From: Vulcanimicrobiota bacterium
GTDB lineage: Bacteria > Vulcanimicrobiota > Vulcanimicrobiia > Vulcanimicrobiales > Vulcanimicrobiaceae
Assembly: GCA_027306785.1 (NCBI GenBank)
Contig: DAHUZB010000005.1
Span: 1 to 64,000, forward strand
Length of the DNA: 64,000 nt
Direction of reading: 5' to 3'
Translations under genes and position numbers: made by a program
The notes under the pieces: generated by a model
Seen by the model: the letters and a program-made list of their open reading frames with translations, nothing else
Told to the model about the DNA's origin: nothing
The model's database searches: none
Shown: one piece after another, positions 54,808 to 64,000 of the stretch
How the letters are laid out: every line of letters starts with the position of its first letter
Numbering within the stretch: the stretch's first letter is position 1

Positions 54808-57516
54808 ATGCTCAGCATCGTGAAACGATTCGTCTACCTCGTACTCTGCGCCGCCTTCGTCTTCGGCGCCGCGGGAAGCGCTCGCGCCGTGGAGATCGGC
54901 GGACCCGGTGACCAAGGGATCTACGCGACGCACCTGAGCAACGGGCTGCAGGTCGTCGTCGTCGAGGATCACGCCGCACCGGTCGTCGAGACCGCGATGT
55001 GGTATCACTTCGGCTCGCTCGACGAGACGCCGGGGAAGACCGGTCTCGCGCACGCGCTCGAACACATGGCCTTCCGCGGCACCTCGAACATCAGCGCGGG
55101 CGGGCTGGACGACATCGTGGCACGGTTGGGCGCGCAGATGAACGGGCAGACCTCCTACGATTACACGCAGTTCTATTTCGTGATGCCCGCCGATAAAGTG
55201 GACGTCGGGCTCTATATCGCGGCCGACCGCATGCAGCATTTGCTGATCCGCCAAGCCGACTGGAATATCGAGCGCGGCGCGGTGCTCAACGAGCTCGACG
55301 GCGACGAGAGCTCGCCCTTCTTCTCGCTGCTCTCGCGCGTGCGCGCGGCGGCCTATCCCGATCAGCCCGAAGGACGCTCGCCGATCGGCAAGCGCGCCGA
55401 CGTGGCGCGCGCGACCGCGGCCGACATCGCGCACTACTACCACGAGTGGTACGCGCCGAACAACGCGACCCTCGTCGTCGCGGGCGACGTCGATCATCGT
55501 ACGATCTTCGCCAAGGCCGAACACTACTTCGGCGCGATCAAACCCAAGAAGCTTCCGCCGGGACCGCCGACGCATCCGGTACCCGTCTCGCACACGGTGA
55601 CCGTCACCTCGAATCTGCCCTTTCCCTTCGAGATTCTCGACCTCGCCTATGCGGTACCGGGTGACACCGAGAAGGGTGAGCCCGAGATCAACACGCTCGC
55701 GACGCTGATTCAAAACCAGCTCTCGCCCTTCTATCAGGCGCTCGTGCAGACCAACGTCGCGCTCGCGATCCAAGCGCAGGAAGACACGCAGTTGCACGGC
55801 GGCCTGCTCAACGTCTTCATCGTGCTCAATCCCGGACACACCGCCGACGAGGCGCGGACGATCTTCCAGAATACGATGGATCAGATTCTGAAGAACGGCT
55901 ACGCGCCCGATCTCGTCACCGCGGCCAAACGCCTCACGATCGCCGATCGCCTCTACAGCGCGGATTCGGTTCAAGGCTTCGGCGATCTCGCGGGCTACAC
56001 GTACGGGATCGTCGGCGAGCGCATCTCCGACGAAGACGCGCGCCTCGCGGCGATCACGCCCGCCTCGATGCTGGCGGTGACCAAGCAGTACCTCGCCCAA
56101 CCCACCGTCGTCGGACACCTCCGCACGAGCACCGGCGGTGCGCCGAGCGGCTCGACCAAGAGCAGCGCCGCGATCACCGACGATTTTTCGAAACGCGTGC
56201 CGAGCGGTCCGATCGTCGAACCGCCCGCGATTCGCGAGCTCGTGCGCACGCCGACGACGGAGCACAGCAAACTCGAACCGACCGCCTTCACGCTCCCGAA
56301 CGGCATCAAGGTGCTCGTCGAGCAGAAGAGCGATCGTTCGACCTTCGTGCTCACCGGCGAGATCGCGTCGTCGCCCGCGTTCGTACCGCCGGGCGAAGAG
56401 GGCATCGCCGGCCTCGCCTCGTCGGTCGCGGATTACGGCAGTAAGAACTATCCCTTTGCCGCCCGCCGCCGCGCGATCGACATGCTCGGCGCATCGGTGC
56501 AAAACGGCGAGAACTTCGGCGCGCGCGGTCTCGCCCGCGACTTTCCGACGATCGTCCGCATTCTCGCCGACGGCGAGGAGCATCCGACCTTCGCCGAACC
56601 GTGGTTCTCGCTCGAACGCGGACAACTCGCCAACAGCCTGCAGTCCGAAGGTTCGATCTCGGGCGTGATGATGGACCGCGCCTATGCAAACCTGCTCTCG
56701 CAGCCGAACGATCCGTCGCTGCGTCGTCCGACGCCGGAGACGGTGAACGCGCTCACCCGCGACGAGGTCCTGCGCTACGTGCAGACCTATTGGCGACCCG
56801 ATCTCACGACGATCGCGGTCGTCGGCGATCTCTCGCCCGAGCGAGTGAAGACCGAGCTCGAAGCGGCGTTCGCCGACTGGCACGCAAGCGGGCCGACGCC
56901 CGACGCGCACGTGATGCCCTACGCGCCGCCGCACCCCGGACACGACTACGTCGAGACGCAGGCCCAACAGGTCTTCGTTCGGCTCGGAGAGCCGGCCGTG
57001 GCGCGCAACAGCAGCGACTACGATACGTTCCTCGTGCTCAATCAGATCCTCGGCGCGGGCGGTGCGTTCGAATCGCGCCTGTGGCAAGAGCTCCGTCAGA
57101 AGCGCGGATTGGTCTACAGCGTCGATAGTTCGCTGCACGCGGGACCCGATCGCGGCGACTTCCGCATCGAACTCGCCGCGCGGCCCGACCGCGTCGAAGA
57201 GGCGGTGCGCTTCGTTCGCAGCGAGCTGCGCCGCTTGCAGACGCAGCCGGTGAGCGCGACCGAACTCGCCGAGGCGAAGCTGCGCCTGGTGAGCGACGCG
57301 CTGCTCGACGAAGGGTCGGCCGACGGTCAAGCGGATCAACTGCTCGATATCGGCACGAGTTCGCTCCCGCTCGACTACTATCGCACGCTCAACGAGCACT
57401 TCGCGAACATCACCGCCGCCGACGTCGAACGCGTCGCGAAGGAGTATCTCGCGCCGAATCGTCTCGTGCAGATCTATGCCGGTCCCGTCGGCCCGTGGTC
57501 GTACCACTCGCTGTGA
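54808..57516 (+). CDS. M16 family zinc peptidase, two-domain, secreted
   Basis: 902 aa with a signal peptide (about 1-26). The first M16 domain is active: HALEH (His82, Glu85, His86) with the third ligand Glu162 in ERGAVLNELDG. The second half (from about 490) is the inactive M16C-like domain lacking HxxEH. It forms a clam-shell protease for peptides in the periplasm or outside. It ends convergently with the DUF5916 gene. Confidence 0.93.
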   Translation: MLSIVKRFVYLVLCAAFVFGAAGSARAVEIGGPGDQGIYATHLSNGLQVVVVEDHAAPVVETAMWYHFGSLDETPGKTGLAHALEHMAFRGTSNISAGGLDDIVARLGAQMNGQTSYDYTQFYFVMPADKVDVGLYIAADRMQHLLIRQADWNIERGAVLNELDGDESSPFFSLLSRVRAAAYPDQPEGRSPIGKRADVARATAADIAHYYHEWYAPNNATLVVAGDVDHRTIFAKAEHYFGAIKPKKLPPGPPTHPVPVSHTVTVTSNLPFPFEILDLAYAVPGDTEKGEPEINTLATLIQNQLSPFYQALVQTNVALAIQAQEDTQLHGGLLNVFIVLNPGHTADEARTIFQNTMDQILKNGYAPDLVTAAKRLTIADRLYSADSVQGFGDLAGYTYGIVGERISDEDARLAAITPASMLAVTKQYLAQPTVVGHLRTSTGGAPSGSTKSSAAITDDFSKRVPSGPIVEPPAIRELVRTPTTEHSKLEPTAFTLPNGIKVLVEQKSDRSTFVLTGEIASSPAFVPPGEEGIAGLASSVADYGSKNYPFAARRRAIDMLGASVQNGENFGARGLARDFPTIVRILADGEEHPTFAEPWFSLERGQLANSLQSEGSISGVMMDRAYANLLSQPNDPSLRRPTPETVNALTRDEVLRYVQTYWRPDLTTIAVVGDLSPERVKTELEAAFADWHASGPTPDAHVMPYAPPHPGHDYVETQAQQVFVRLGEPAVARNSSDYDTFLVLNQILGAGGAFESRLWQELRQKRGLVYSVDSSLHAGPDRGDFRIELAARPDRVEEAVRFVRSELRRLQTQPVSATELAEAKLRLVSDALLDEGSADGQADQLLDIGTSSLPLDYYRTLNEHFANITAADVERVAKEYLAPNRLVQIYAGPVGPWSYHSL

Positions 57517-57543
57517 CCGCGAACGCGGGCAGCGGCCGCGGCG

Positions 57544-59646
57544 TTAGGCGCCCGAGCCGCCGCCCGCGTGAAAGACGTATTTGACGATCAGTCGATGCAG
57601 CGTCTGCGCCGCGGCCGGCGTACCGAACTCGACGTAGAGTAGATCGCTGTTGGCGAACCGCTGCTGATAGAGCATCGAGAGATCGGTGCCGGGCTGCGCG
57701 AAGCCGCCGCGACCGCTGATCGCGCGCACGGCGAGGCCGATCGACGCATCCTTGCCGAAGGCGCGCGAGAGCGCGGCGCGGCGCAGCCACTGCGAATCGA
57801 AGATCGGGGCTCCGGGCGTGCGGCGCTCGATATTGCCGTCGACCTCGAGGCTCACGCCGTAGCGCCCGAAGACGCGCGAGGCGACGGCCTGCGTCTGCTG
57901 CACGTAGTACCCCGCAAAGGGTCCCCAGGTGTACGAGACCTGAATCGGATTCGGCGTGCCGTCGGCGTAGCCGAGCTGAATCTGCCGCCGATTGAACCAC
58001 GCGATCGTCCCCGGCGCCGTTTGCAGTTCGCTCGGTCCGAAGAAGCCCTGCAGCGAGAAGAGATGCTTGAACTGCACGTGATAGAACGCGTTGATGTCGG
58101 CTTGGCGAACGCTGCCGTCGCGTGCGAGAAAACGATCCGACGTGAGATTGACGCTGTAGGCGAGGATCGCGCTGCGCGGCGATCCGGTGCCGCGATAGCC
58201 CGCGACGAGCGCCGAACCGCGCGCATCGTTGACCGCGGTATACCCGTCCAGCGGCGCGTAGCCCGCGCTCGTATCGCGATAGAAACCTTCGAGCGTGAAG
58301 TGCTCGTTCTGCAAGCCTTCGGTCAGATTGAAATCGTGCGCCGCGATCCCGCGCGCGCGATCCTCTTCGGCCGCGAACGCAATCTGCGTACCCTCGCCCG
58401 AACGCCGGTTCGAGCGCGTGAGACCGAGGCCCGCGGTCGCGTCGTGCACGCCCGCGTGGTCGGCGATCACACTCTGAGCGCTGAGCGAGAACGCGCCGCC
58501 GGGCGTCGTGTAGGCATAGCCGGCCGCGTCGTCGTTCACGCTCGGTCCGATCACGTTGAGTGCGCCGATCGCACTCCGACCCGCGGTCCCCTCGACCTTC
58601 AATCCGCGATCGAAGATACCGATCGCGGGCGTGTAGAACATCGAGTTGCCGCCGAAGTCGCCGATGCGCGGCATCGCGTCGATGTACTGCGCGCCCTCCG
58701 CGAAGAACGGACGGTACTCGTTGTACGCGCGCGCGAACTCCTGAGGCGCAATCGTCGTTTGATCTTCCTCGACGTTCGAGAAATCCGGCGCGAGCGTCCC
58801 GACGAAGGCGAGCGTATTGGTGAACGGCACCGTGAGATCCATGCCGACGCTACGCGGCGCGGTGCGCTCGAACTCGCCGATTCCGTTCTGAAAGAGATCT
58901 CGATCCGCGCCCATGCTCGTTAGCGCATAGAGATCCGCCTGTGGGCGCGGACGCGCCGCGCGCGAACGCAGTCGAAGATCGGCGAGGATCGGCCAGTACT
59001 GCACGCTGCCGATACTCTGCATGGCGGGTGCGTAGGCCCAGGTCGTGTCGGCGTCGCGTGCGGCGACGAAGCGCTCGAAATTGAACCGCCACGATTGGAG
59101 CGGCGCCGACTGCGCGCGGATGTCGTCGAGCGGAATGACCATCAGCACCTCGTAGCCCTCGCCCGGCACGATGCGCGCGAGCGACCGCCACGACGGCGCG
59201 TAGCGGGCGTTCTCGCTCGAGGACTCGTCGTGCACGCCGAGCGGGTTCACCCGAAAGCCGTAGGTTCTCGATCCGTTGCCGACCGTGTCGATGCCGAACG
59301 CGACGTAATCGTCGCTGCCGACCCCGGCATGGTCGACGTGCTGCGTCGCCGTGATCGGTGCGCCGCGCTGCTCGCAGCGAAACGCGACGTAGAGATTCCG
59401 ATCGTCGTAGAGCAGATAGACGGTCGTCGCATAGCGCGACGGCCGCCGCGCGGTGAAATCGACGAAATGACGCGCGATCACGGCGCCGCGCCATGCGGAC
59501 GGCACGATCGGCAACGCGAACGGCGGAGGCGACGCGGCTTTCGCCGCGACGATGCGCGTACCCGCGGAAACCGACGCGGCGACGGGCGACGACGCGCATG
59601 CGATCGCGAGCGCGAGCGCCGCGCACGCCGCGGCGAAGCGCCGCAT
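57544..59646 (-). CDS. DUF5916 outer-membrane barrel with CBM9-like N-terminal domain
   Basis: 700 aa. A signal peptide (about 1-24) is followed by a CBM9-like jelly-roll (YLLYDDRNLYVAFRCEQ, DDYVAFGIDTVGN, about 65-210) and the DUF5916 region (PDFSNVEEDQTT, RPFFAEGAQYID) leading to a beta-barrel with aromatic-ending strands up to KYVFHAGGGSGA. Typical of diderms; supports an outer membrane. Function unknown; CBM9-DUF5916 proteins are suspected porin-like receptors. Confidence 0.9.
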   Translation of the reverse strand: MRRFAAACAALALAIACASSPVAASVSAGTRIVAAKAASPPPFALPIVPSAWRGAVIARHFVDFTARRPSRYATTVYLLYDDRNLYVAFRCEQRGAPITATQHVDHAGVGSDDYVAFGIDTVGNGSRTYGFRVNPLGVHDESSSENARYAPSWRSLARIVPGEGYEVLMVIPLDDIRAQSAPLQSWRFNFERFVAARDADTTWAYAPAMQSIGSVQYWPILADLRLRSRAARPRPQADLYALTSMGADRDLFQNGIGEFERTAPRSVGMDLTVPFTNTLAFVGTLAPDFSNVEEDQTTIAPQEFARAYNEYRPFFAEGAQYIDAMPRIGDFGGNSMFYTPAIGIFDRGLKVEGTAGRSAIGALNVIGPSVNDDAAGYAYTTPGGAFSLSAQSVIADHAGVHDATAGLGLTRSNRRSGEGTQIAFAAEEDRARGIAAHDFNLTEGLQNEHFTLEGFYRDTSAGYAPLDGYTAVNDARGSALVAGYRGTGSPRSAILAYSVNLTSDRFLARDGSVRQADINAFYHVQFKHLFSLQGFFGPSELQTAPGTIAWFNRRQIQLGYADGTPNPIQVSYTWGPFAGYYVQQTQAVASRVFGRYGVSLEVDGNIERRTPGAPIFDSQWLRRAALSRAFGKDASIGLAVRAISGRGGFAQPGTDLSMLYQQRFANSDLLYVEFGTPAAAQTLHRLIVKYVFHAGGGSGA

Positions 59647-59649
59647 CCG

Positions 59650-60798
59650 CTAGCGCACCGGAGCGTGCGCGGTTCGACTCTCGATGTAGCGTGCGATGCG
59701 GTCGATGCCCTCGCGCACGCGCTCGATCGGCGCGACCCAACTCAAGCGCAGCCACGCGTCGAACGAGGCGCCGAACGCACCGCCGGGAATCGCGAGCACG
59801 TCGTGCCGTTCGATCAGTTCGAGCGCGGCGTCGAGCGATTTCACGCCGTCGGGCAGACGCATGCACGCATAAAAGCTGCCCTCGGGCCGAATGAAGCGCA
59901 CACCGCCGCGTTCGAGAGCGTCGACGACGCCCGCGCGCTGCTCGCGATACCACGAGACCTGTTCGCCCACTCCGCCGAGCGTGGTGAATACGTGCAGCGC
60001 GACCTGTTGCGCGAAGGTATCGGCGCACGAGGTGACCCAGGCGTGCGCCTTGATCGCTTCTCGGATAAACTCCGCGGGGCCGATGATCCAGCCGAGGCGC
60101 AGGCCGGTGAGCGCATTGGATTTGCTCACGGAGTTGGTGACGATCGTGTGCGGGTAGAGCTCGGCGAGATAGGCCTCATCCTCGATGAAACTCTGCTCGC
60201 GGTAGATCTCGTCGTGAATGAGTCGAATCGGCTCGCCGCCGCGCGCTTCGAGCGCGCGCACGAGCTTCTCGGCCTCGCCGCGGCGGATCACGCGGCCGGT
60301 CGGATTGTTCGGCGAGCAGATGACGATCGCGCGCGTGCGCTCGCCGATCGCGGCGATGATGCGCTCCGCGTCGATCGCGAAGTCGTCGGCCTCGCTCATC
60401 GTGACGCCGCGCACCGCGACGCCTTCGAGCTTCGCCATCTTCACGTACGACGGAAAGGTGGGTTCGACCACGAGCAGTTCGTCGGTCGCCGGATCGAGCA
60501 GTGTTTTGAGCGTCACGTACATCGCTTCTTGCGAGCCGGTGGTCACGCAGACGTTCTCGGCGTCGTGCATGCCGGGATAGTCGTAATGGCGCGCGATCGC
60601 CTCGCGCAACGCCGGATCGCCCGCGTTCTGCGTATATTTGACACCGTGCTGCGCCACGTAGCGCATCGCGTGTTCGAAGTGCGCCGGGTTCGGCAAGAGC
60701 GAGGGTTCGCCCAGGCCGAGATCGATCGCGGTCGGCGTCTTCTTCGCCGCGACCTCGCGGATCAGCGAGCCCGGAATTGCGAGCACGTGCGGGTTCAT
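59650..60798 (-). CDS. Pyridoxal-phosphate aminotransferase, class I/II (DAP pathway candidate)
   Basis: 382 aa. GSQEAMYVTLKTLLDPATDE, SPNNPTGR (Asn165), HDEIYREQ (Asp196, Tyr199), PLP lysine in NSVSKSNALTGLRLGW (Lys226) and the C-terminal Arg in LRLSWVAP. It overlaps dapD (ATGA), so N-succinyl-LL-2,6-diaminopimelate aminotransferase (DapC role) is the natural reading; general aspartate-type specificity cannot be excluded. Confidence 0.85.
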   Translation of the reverse strand: MNPHVLAIPGSLIREVAAKKTPTAIDLGLGEPSLLPNPAHFEHAMRYVAQHGVKYTQNAGDPALREAIARHYDYPGMHDAENVCVTTGSQEAMYVTLKTLLDPATDELLVVEPTFPSYVKMAKLEGVAVRGVTMSEADDFAIDAERIIAAIGERTRAIVICSPNNPTGRVIRRGEAEKLVRALEARGGEPIRLIHDEIYREQSFIEDEAYLAELYPHTIVTNSVSKSNALTGLRLGWIIGPAEFIREAIKAHAWVTSCADTFAQQVALHVFTTLGGVGEQVSWYREQRAGVVDALERGGVRFIRPEGSFYACMRLPDGVKSLDAALELIERHDVLAIPGGAFGASFDAWLRLSWVAPIERVREGIDRIARYIESRTAHAPVR

Positions 60799-61625
60799 AC
60801 GGCCACCTCGTAGTCGCGCAGCGCCGCGTTGAGCGAGGTTTTGCGATCGGTCGCCTCGGTGCGCGTACCGATGACGAGCGCGCAGGGAACGCCGAATTCG
60901 CCGGCGGGAAAGGCTTTGGGCAGCGTGCCGGGGATCACGACGGCGCGCGCGGGAACGCGGCCTTTGCTCACGACCGGTTGCGCGCCGCGCACGTCGACGA
61001 TCGGCGTGCTCGCGGTGAGCACGACGCCCGCGCCGAGCACCGCTTCGCGTTCGACCACCACGCCTTCGACGACGATGCAGCGCGACCCGACGAAGGCCCC
61101 GTCTTCGACGATGACGGGCGTCGCCTGCGGCGGTTCGAGCACGCCGCCGATCCCGACGCCGCCCGAAAGATGCACGCCTTTGCCGATCTGCGCGCACGAT
61201 CCGACCGTCGCCCACGTATCGATCATCGAGCCTTCGTCGACGTAGGCGCCGATGTTCACGTAGCCCGGCATCAGGATCGTGCCGCGTCCGAGAAAACTGC
61301 CGAAGCGCGCGACGCCGGGCGGCACGCAACGCACGCCCAATTCGTCGTAGTTGCGCTTGATCGGCAGTTTGTCGTAGAACGCGAGCTCGGCCCCCTGCGG
61401 GTCGCCCATCCATTCCACGTCGCGGCGCGCGAAGTAGAGCAGAATCGCGCGCTTGATCCACGCGTTCACGCGCCAGCCGCCCTCACCGTCCGGCTCGGCG
61501 ACGCGCAGTCGCCCGTCGTCGAGCGCCGCGATCACCTCGTCGACCGCGCGGCCCGCGCGGCCGCGTACATCGCCATCTCCTGCCGCGAGCGCCTCGACGG
61601 CCTCGCGCAACCCTTCGTACTCCAT
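60795..61625 (-). CDS. dapD: Tetrahydrodipicolinate N-succinyltransferase
   Basis: 276 aa from ATG 61625, close to E. coli DapD (274). N-terminal helical part, then hexapeptide repeats of a left-handed beta-helix (GRGTILMPGYVNIGAYVDEG, SMIDTWATVGSCAQIGKGVH, GGVGIGGVLEP) and the C-terminal ALVIGTRTEATDRKTSLN. Succinylates THDP for diaminopimelate and lysine synthesis. Divergent from the alcohol dehydrogenase gene over 37 bp. Confidence 0.94.
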   Translation of the reverse strand: MEYEGLREAVEALAAGDGDVRGRAGRAVDEVIAALDDGRLRVAEPDGEGGWRVNAWIKRAILLYFARRDVEWMGDPQGAELAFYDKLPIKRNYDELGVRCVPPGVARFGSFLGRGTILMPGYVNIGAYVDEGSMIDTWATVGSCAQIGKGVHLSGGVGIGGVLEPPQATPVIVEDGAFVGSRCIVVEGVVVEREAVLGAGVVLTASTPIVDVRGAQPVVSKGRVPARAVVIPGTLPKAFPAGEFGVPCALVIGTRTEATDRKTSLNAALRDYEVAV

Positions 61626-61662
61626 GCCGGGCCTATCGTTACGCTGCGGCGAAGCAGCTTCC

Positions 61663-62697
61663 ATGCACGCCTACCGACTCTTCGCCGACGGTCCGCGCTT
61701 GGTCGCAGATCAGCCCGTCCCCGAGCCGCGCGAGGGCGAGATCCTCGTCAAGATCGCGGGCGCGGGCGCGTGCCACTCCGATCTGCACGTCATCGACGCG
61801 ACCGCCGCGGATACGTCGTTCTTCACGCCGCCCTTCACGCTCGGCCACGAGAACACGGGGTGGGTGGCAGCGGTCGGCCCCGGCGTGCGCAACGTGCCCA
61901 TCGGCGAAGCGGTCGCGATCTACTGCGCGTGGGGATGCGGACGCTGCCGCGCCTGCGCGGTCTCCGCCGAGAATTACTGCGAGGCACAGCAACTGCTGCT
62001 CGGCGGCGGTCTCGGGCGTGACGGCGGCATGGCGACCCACATGATCGTCCCGGCGGCGCGCTACCTGGTGCCGCTCGGCGAGCTCGAACCGCGCGACGCG
62101 GCGCCGCTCACCGATGCGGGTCTCACCCCGTACCACGCGATCAAACGCGCCGCGCCGCTGCTCGTTCCCGGCGCGACCGCGGTCGTGATCGGCGTCGGCG
62201 GCCTCGGGCACATGGCGCTGCAAATCCTGCGGGCGACGAGCGCGGTGCGCGTGATCGCGGTCGATCTCTCACCCGCGAAGCTCGACGCGGCGCGCGCACT
62301 CGGTGCCGATGCGACCGTGCTCGCCGACGGTGACGCGCTCGCCCGCGCCCGCGAAGCACTCCGCGGACGCGCCGCCGATGCGGTCTTCGACTTCGTCGGC
62401 GCGCAGAGCACGATCGATCTCGGACGCAAGCTCGTGCGCGCCGACGGCGAGTTCGCGATCGTCGGCCTCGCGGGCGGGGTGATGCCGTACGCGCAGGGCA
62501 AGATCGCGTGGGGCGCGCGTGTCTCGACGCCGTTTTACGGCTCCATCGCGGAACTGCGCGAGGTGATCGCGCTCGCGGCGCGCGGAGATCTTCGCGCGCA
62601 CGTCACCCGCTTTCCGCTCGAACGCATCGGCGAAGCCTACGCCGCGCTGCACGACGGCACGCTCGACGGACGCGCGGTCATTACCCCAAACGGCTAG
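61663..62697 (+). CDS. Zinc-dependent medium-chain alcohol dehydrogenase
   Basis: 344 aa. Catalytic zinc region GACHSDLHV (Cys37) and GHENTGWV (His62, Glu63); structural zinc Cys92, Cys95, Cys98, Cys106 in GCGRCRACAVSAENYC; NAD-binding VVIGVGGLGHMALQILRAT with an acidic residue (VDLSPAKLD) suggesting NAD. Close to the AdhP/AdhT type. Independent gene. Confidence 0.92.
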   Translation: MHAYRLFADGPRLVADQPVPEPREGEILVKIAGAGACHSDLHVIDATAADTSFFTPPFTLGHENTGWVAAVGPGVRNVPIGEAVAIYCAWGCGRCRACAVSAENYCEAQQLLLGGGLGRDGGMATHMIVPAARYLVPLGELEPRDAAPLTDAGLTPYHAIKRAAPLLVPGATAVVIGVGGLGHMALQILRATSAVRVIAVDLSPAKLDAARALGADATVLADGDALARAREALRGRAADAVFDFVGAQSTIDLGRKLVRADGEFAIVGLAGGVMPYAQGKIAWGARVSTPFYGSIAELREVIALAARGDLRAHVTRFPLERIGEAYAALHDGTLDGRAVITPNG

Positions 62698-62754
62698 CCG
62701 CCCGGGGACTCGGCGGCCCTGCCGCGCCGCGCCGCGCTTTGCGATGCTGCAAGC

Positions 62755-64000
62755 GTGGGAAAAGCACTCGCGGCGGGCCTCCTCGGAACGCTCGTCACCC
62801 TCGCATACTTCGGCTTCGCGCCGCAGATCGGGCGCGTACTGCATCATCCGGGCGTCGAAACGCGCTATCGCGCGCTCGATTTCACGATCTTCTACTGCGG
62901 CGGCAGCGCGGTGCTCGCGGGTGCGAATCCGTACACGATCGAGCCGCTCACCTCGTGCGAGCGACGCTATTGGCCCGCCGCCTACCTTCCCGGTTTCAGC
63001 GAACCGGTCGCCTTTCCGGGACCGACCCTCGCGCTCTTCGCCGCGCTCGCGATGCTGCCGTATCGAGCCGCCGCCATCGTGTGGCTCCTCGCGCTCTGCC
63101 TCTGTTTCGGCATCGCGGTCATCTTCGGCTCGCTGCTCTCACGCGCGCCGCCGTTCGGCGTGCTCGCCCTGCTCTTCGTTCCGATCGCGCTGATCAACAT
63201 CGGCGTCGGTCAGCTCGCGCCGATCTTCGCCGCAGCGGTCTTCGCGAGCGCCTACTTCGCGCGACGAGGCCGGGATCGTCTCGCGGCCTGCTGCGCGCTC
63301 GCCGCCGCGATCGAGCCGCATATCGGACTCCCCGTCATCGTCGCGCTCTTCGTCCTCGCGCCGCGGACGCGCCTGACGCTCGGGCTCGGTGCGCTCGCGC
63401 TTGCGGCGCTGCACGTCGCGCTGCTCGGGCCCGAGCTCGCGCGAAGCTACGTGACGAGCGTTCTGCCCGCACAAGCGCATGCCGAGTACGTCGCCGCGGA
63501 TCAATTCGGCAGCATCTGGTGGCTCAAGCAGCTCGGCCTCGCCGACCGGGCGATTCCGCTCGCGAGCACGTTCCTCTACGCGGTGGCGCTCGCGCTCGGC
63601 ATCGCGCTCGCCGCGCGGGCCCGCGCGCGCACCGGCGATCGCGCGTTCATCGTGGCGATTCCGCTCGCGCTCGCACTGCTTGCGACGCCCTATCTGCACG
63701 ACGTCGAACTCGGCGTCGCCCTGGCGGCTCCGCTCGCGGCGCTCGCCCGCACTGCGCGCGATCCGCGCATCCTCGCGGGCGCGGTGGTACTCGCCGTCCC
63801 GTGGTTCGCCGCGGCCCGTTCGCCCGCGCTCGCGGGGACGAGCCTCGCCTGCGCGATCCTCTTCGTCGCCGCGTGCACGCTGCGGCGGGATATCCGCACG
63901 AGCGAACCCGCGCTCGCGACCGCGCTGCTCGTCGCGATCCTGCTCGAGGCCGCCGCGCGCCTTCCGATCGTCCCCGGCGATCTCACGCCCGCGAGCGCGC
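62755..64000 (+). CDS. GT87-like (DUF2029) membrane glycosyltransferase, 3'-truncated by window
   Basis: 415 codons are visible from GTG 62755, without a stop. TM1 MGKALAAGLLGTLVTLAYFG, then a periplasmic loop with the acidic residue LDFTIFYCGGSAVLAGANPY (D-F...G-x-xPY typical of GT87), PGPTLALFAALAMLPYRAAA and many further helices (INIGVGQLAPIFAAA, EPHIGLPVIVALFV). Uses a polyprenyl-phosphate sugar as donor in this family. The C terminus lies beyond 64000. An ATG at 62744 is in another frame and is not used. Confidence 0.82.
   Translation, partial: MGKALAAGLLGTLVTLAYFGFAPQIGRVLHHPGVETRYRALDFTIFYCGGSAVLAGANPYTIEPLTSCERRYWPAAYLPGFSEPVAFPGPTLALFAALAMLPYRAAAIVWLLALCLCFGIAVIFGSLLSRAPPFGVLALLFVPIALINIGVGQLAPIFAAAVFASAYFARRGRDRLAACCALAAAIEPHIGLPVIVALFVLAPRTRLTLGLGALALAALHVALLGPELARSYVTSVLPAQAHAEYVAADQFGSIWWLKQLGLADRAIPLASTFLYAVALALGIALAARARARTGDRAFIVAIPLALALLATPYLHDVELGVALAAPLAALARTARDPRILAGAVVLAVPWFAAARSPALAGTSLACAILFVAACTLRRDIRTSEPALATALLVAILLEAAARLPIVPGDLTPASA

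Noticed and set aside
54781-57507. 908-codon open frame antisense to the M16 peptidase gene
   Set aside because: Shadow of the high-GC codon usage; the + strand frame has signal peptide, HALEH and the distal Glu.
59650-61461. Aminotransferase with a 220-residue N-terminal extension
   Set aside because: The upstream part is the off-frame reading of dapD; the ATG at 60798 overlapping the dapD stop gives a normal aminotransferase.

Overview
Chromosomal window of very GC-rich DNA (roughly two thirds G+C by eye) with dense, mostly overlapping genes, six tRNA genes, and no insertion sequence, phage gene or CRISPR array that I could see. The gene order is that of a Terrabacteria-type ancestor. On the minus strand, reading right to left, run PIN/TRAM protein, ispD, ispF, (gltX slot), cysE, cysS, rlmB, sigH, rpmG, tRNA-Trp, secE, nusG, rplK, rplA, rplJ, rplL. 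This is the order known from Firmicutes, interrupted by lineage-specific inserts. A second Firmicutes-like neighbourhood (PASTA protein, rpe, thiL, rpmB, fakA, plsX) follows. Yet the cell looks diderm: there is an outer-membrane DUF5916 barrel, lipoproteins and a bacterial lipocalin. High GC, SigH, carotenoids and this mixture suggest Candidatus Eremiobacterota (WPS-2/Vulcanimicrobiota) or a close relative. That placement is inference; no 16S gene is present.

Layout. 1-4.2 kb: tail of an M13 peptidase, a NirK-like copper protein divergent from an Rrf2 regulator, and a TetR-MFS efflux pair with a perfect operator. 4.2-12.7 kb: ribosomal/secretion block (rplL, rplJ, rplA, rplK, nusG, secE, tRNA-Trp, rpmG, tRNA-Arg). 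It is split between rplA and rplJ by a carbonic anhydrase, a secreted protein and two tandem paralogous lipoproteins, and between nusG and rplK by two related palindromic elements. 12.7-23.5 kb: accessory genes (HD-GYP, methionine sulfoxide repair, tRNA-Tyr/Gly/Thr, FAD oxidoreductase, ArsR-AHSA1 operon, sigH). 23.5-35 kb: rlmB to hemW, then a fatty-acid kinase operon (fakA-plsX-degV-degV). 35-52.5 kb: rpmB, then a long minus-strand run in which carotenoid genes (two CrtI-type oxidoreductases, CrtB/CrtM, glycosyltransferase, acyltransferase) lead into cmk, two plsC, a polyprenyl synthase, a giant GT-C fusion, yebC, PASTA protein, rpe, thiL and pdxY. 52.5-64 kb: radA, ftcD-like, M16 peptidase, DUF5916 barrel, lysine/DAP genes, an alcohol dehydrogenase and a truncated GT87-like membrane protein.

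How they work together. The carotenoid genes match, function for function, the staphyloxanthin set (desaturase, oxidase, synthase, glycosyltransferase, acyltransferase). With the polyprenyl synthase in the same run, a glycosylated and acylated C30 (or C40) carotenoid is a reasonable prediction. FakA with two DegV/FakB proteins and PlsX would feed exogenous or recycled fatty acids into phospholipids, which also need the two PlsC proteins. IspD and IspF supply isoprenoid precursors.

Most unusual points: two homologous palindromic elements with compensatory stem changes between nusG and rplK; an IspD with a C-terminal extension resembling EF-G domain V; a free-standing GltX anticodon-binding domain in the gltX slot; a PASTA-only protein where a PASTA kinase usually sits; a double GT-C fusion; and a class II-shaped tRNA with a Thr anticodon.
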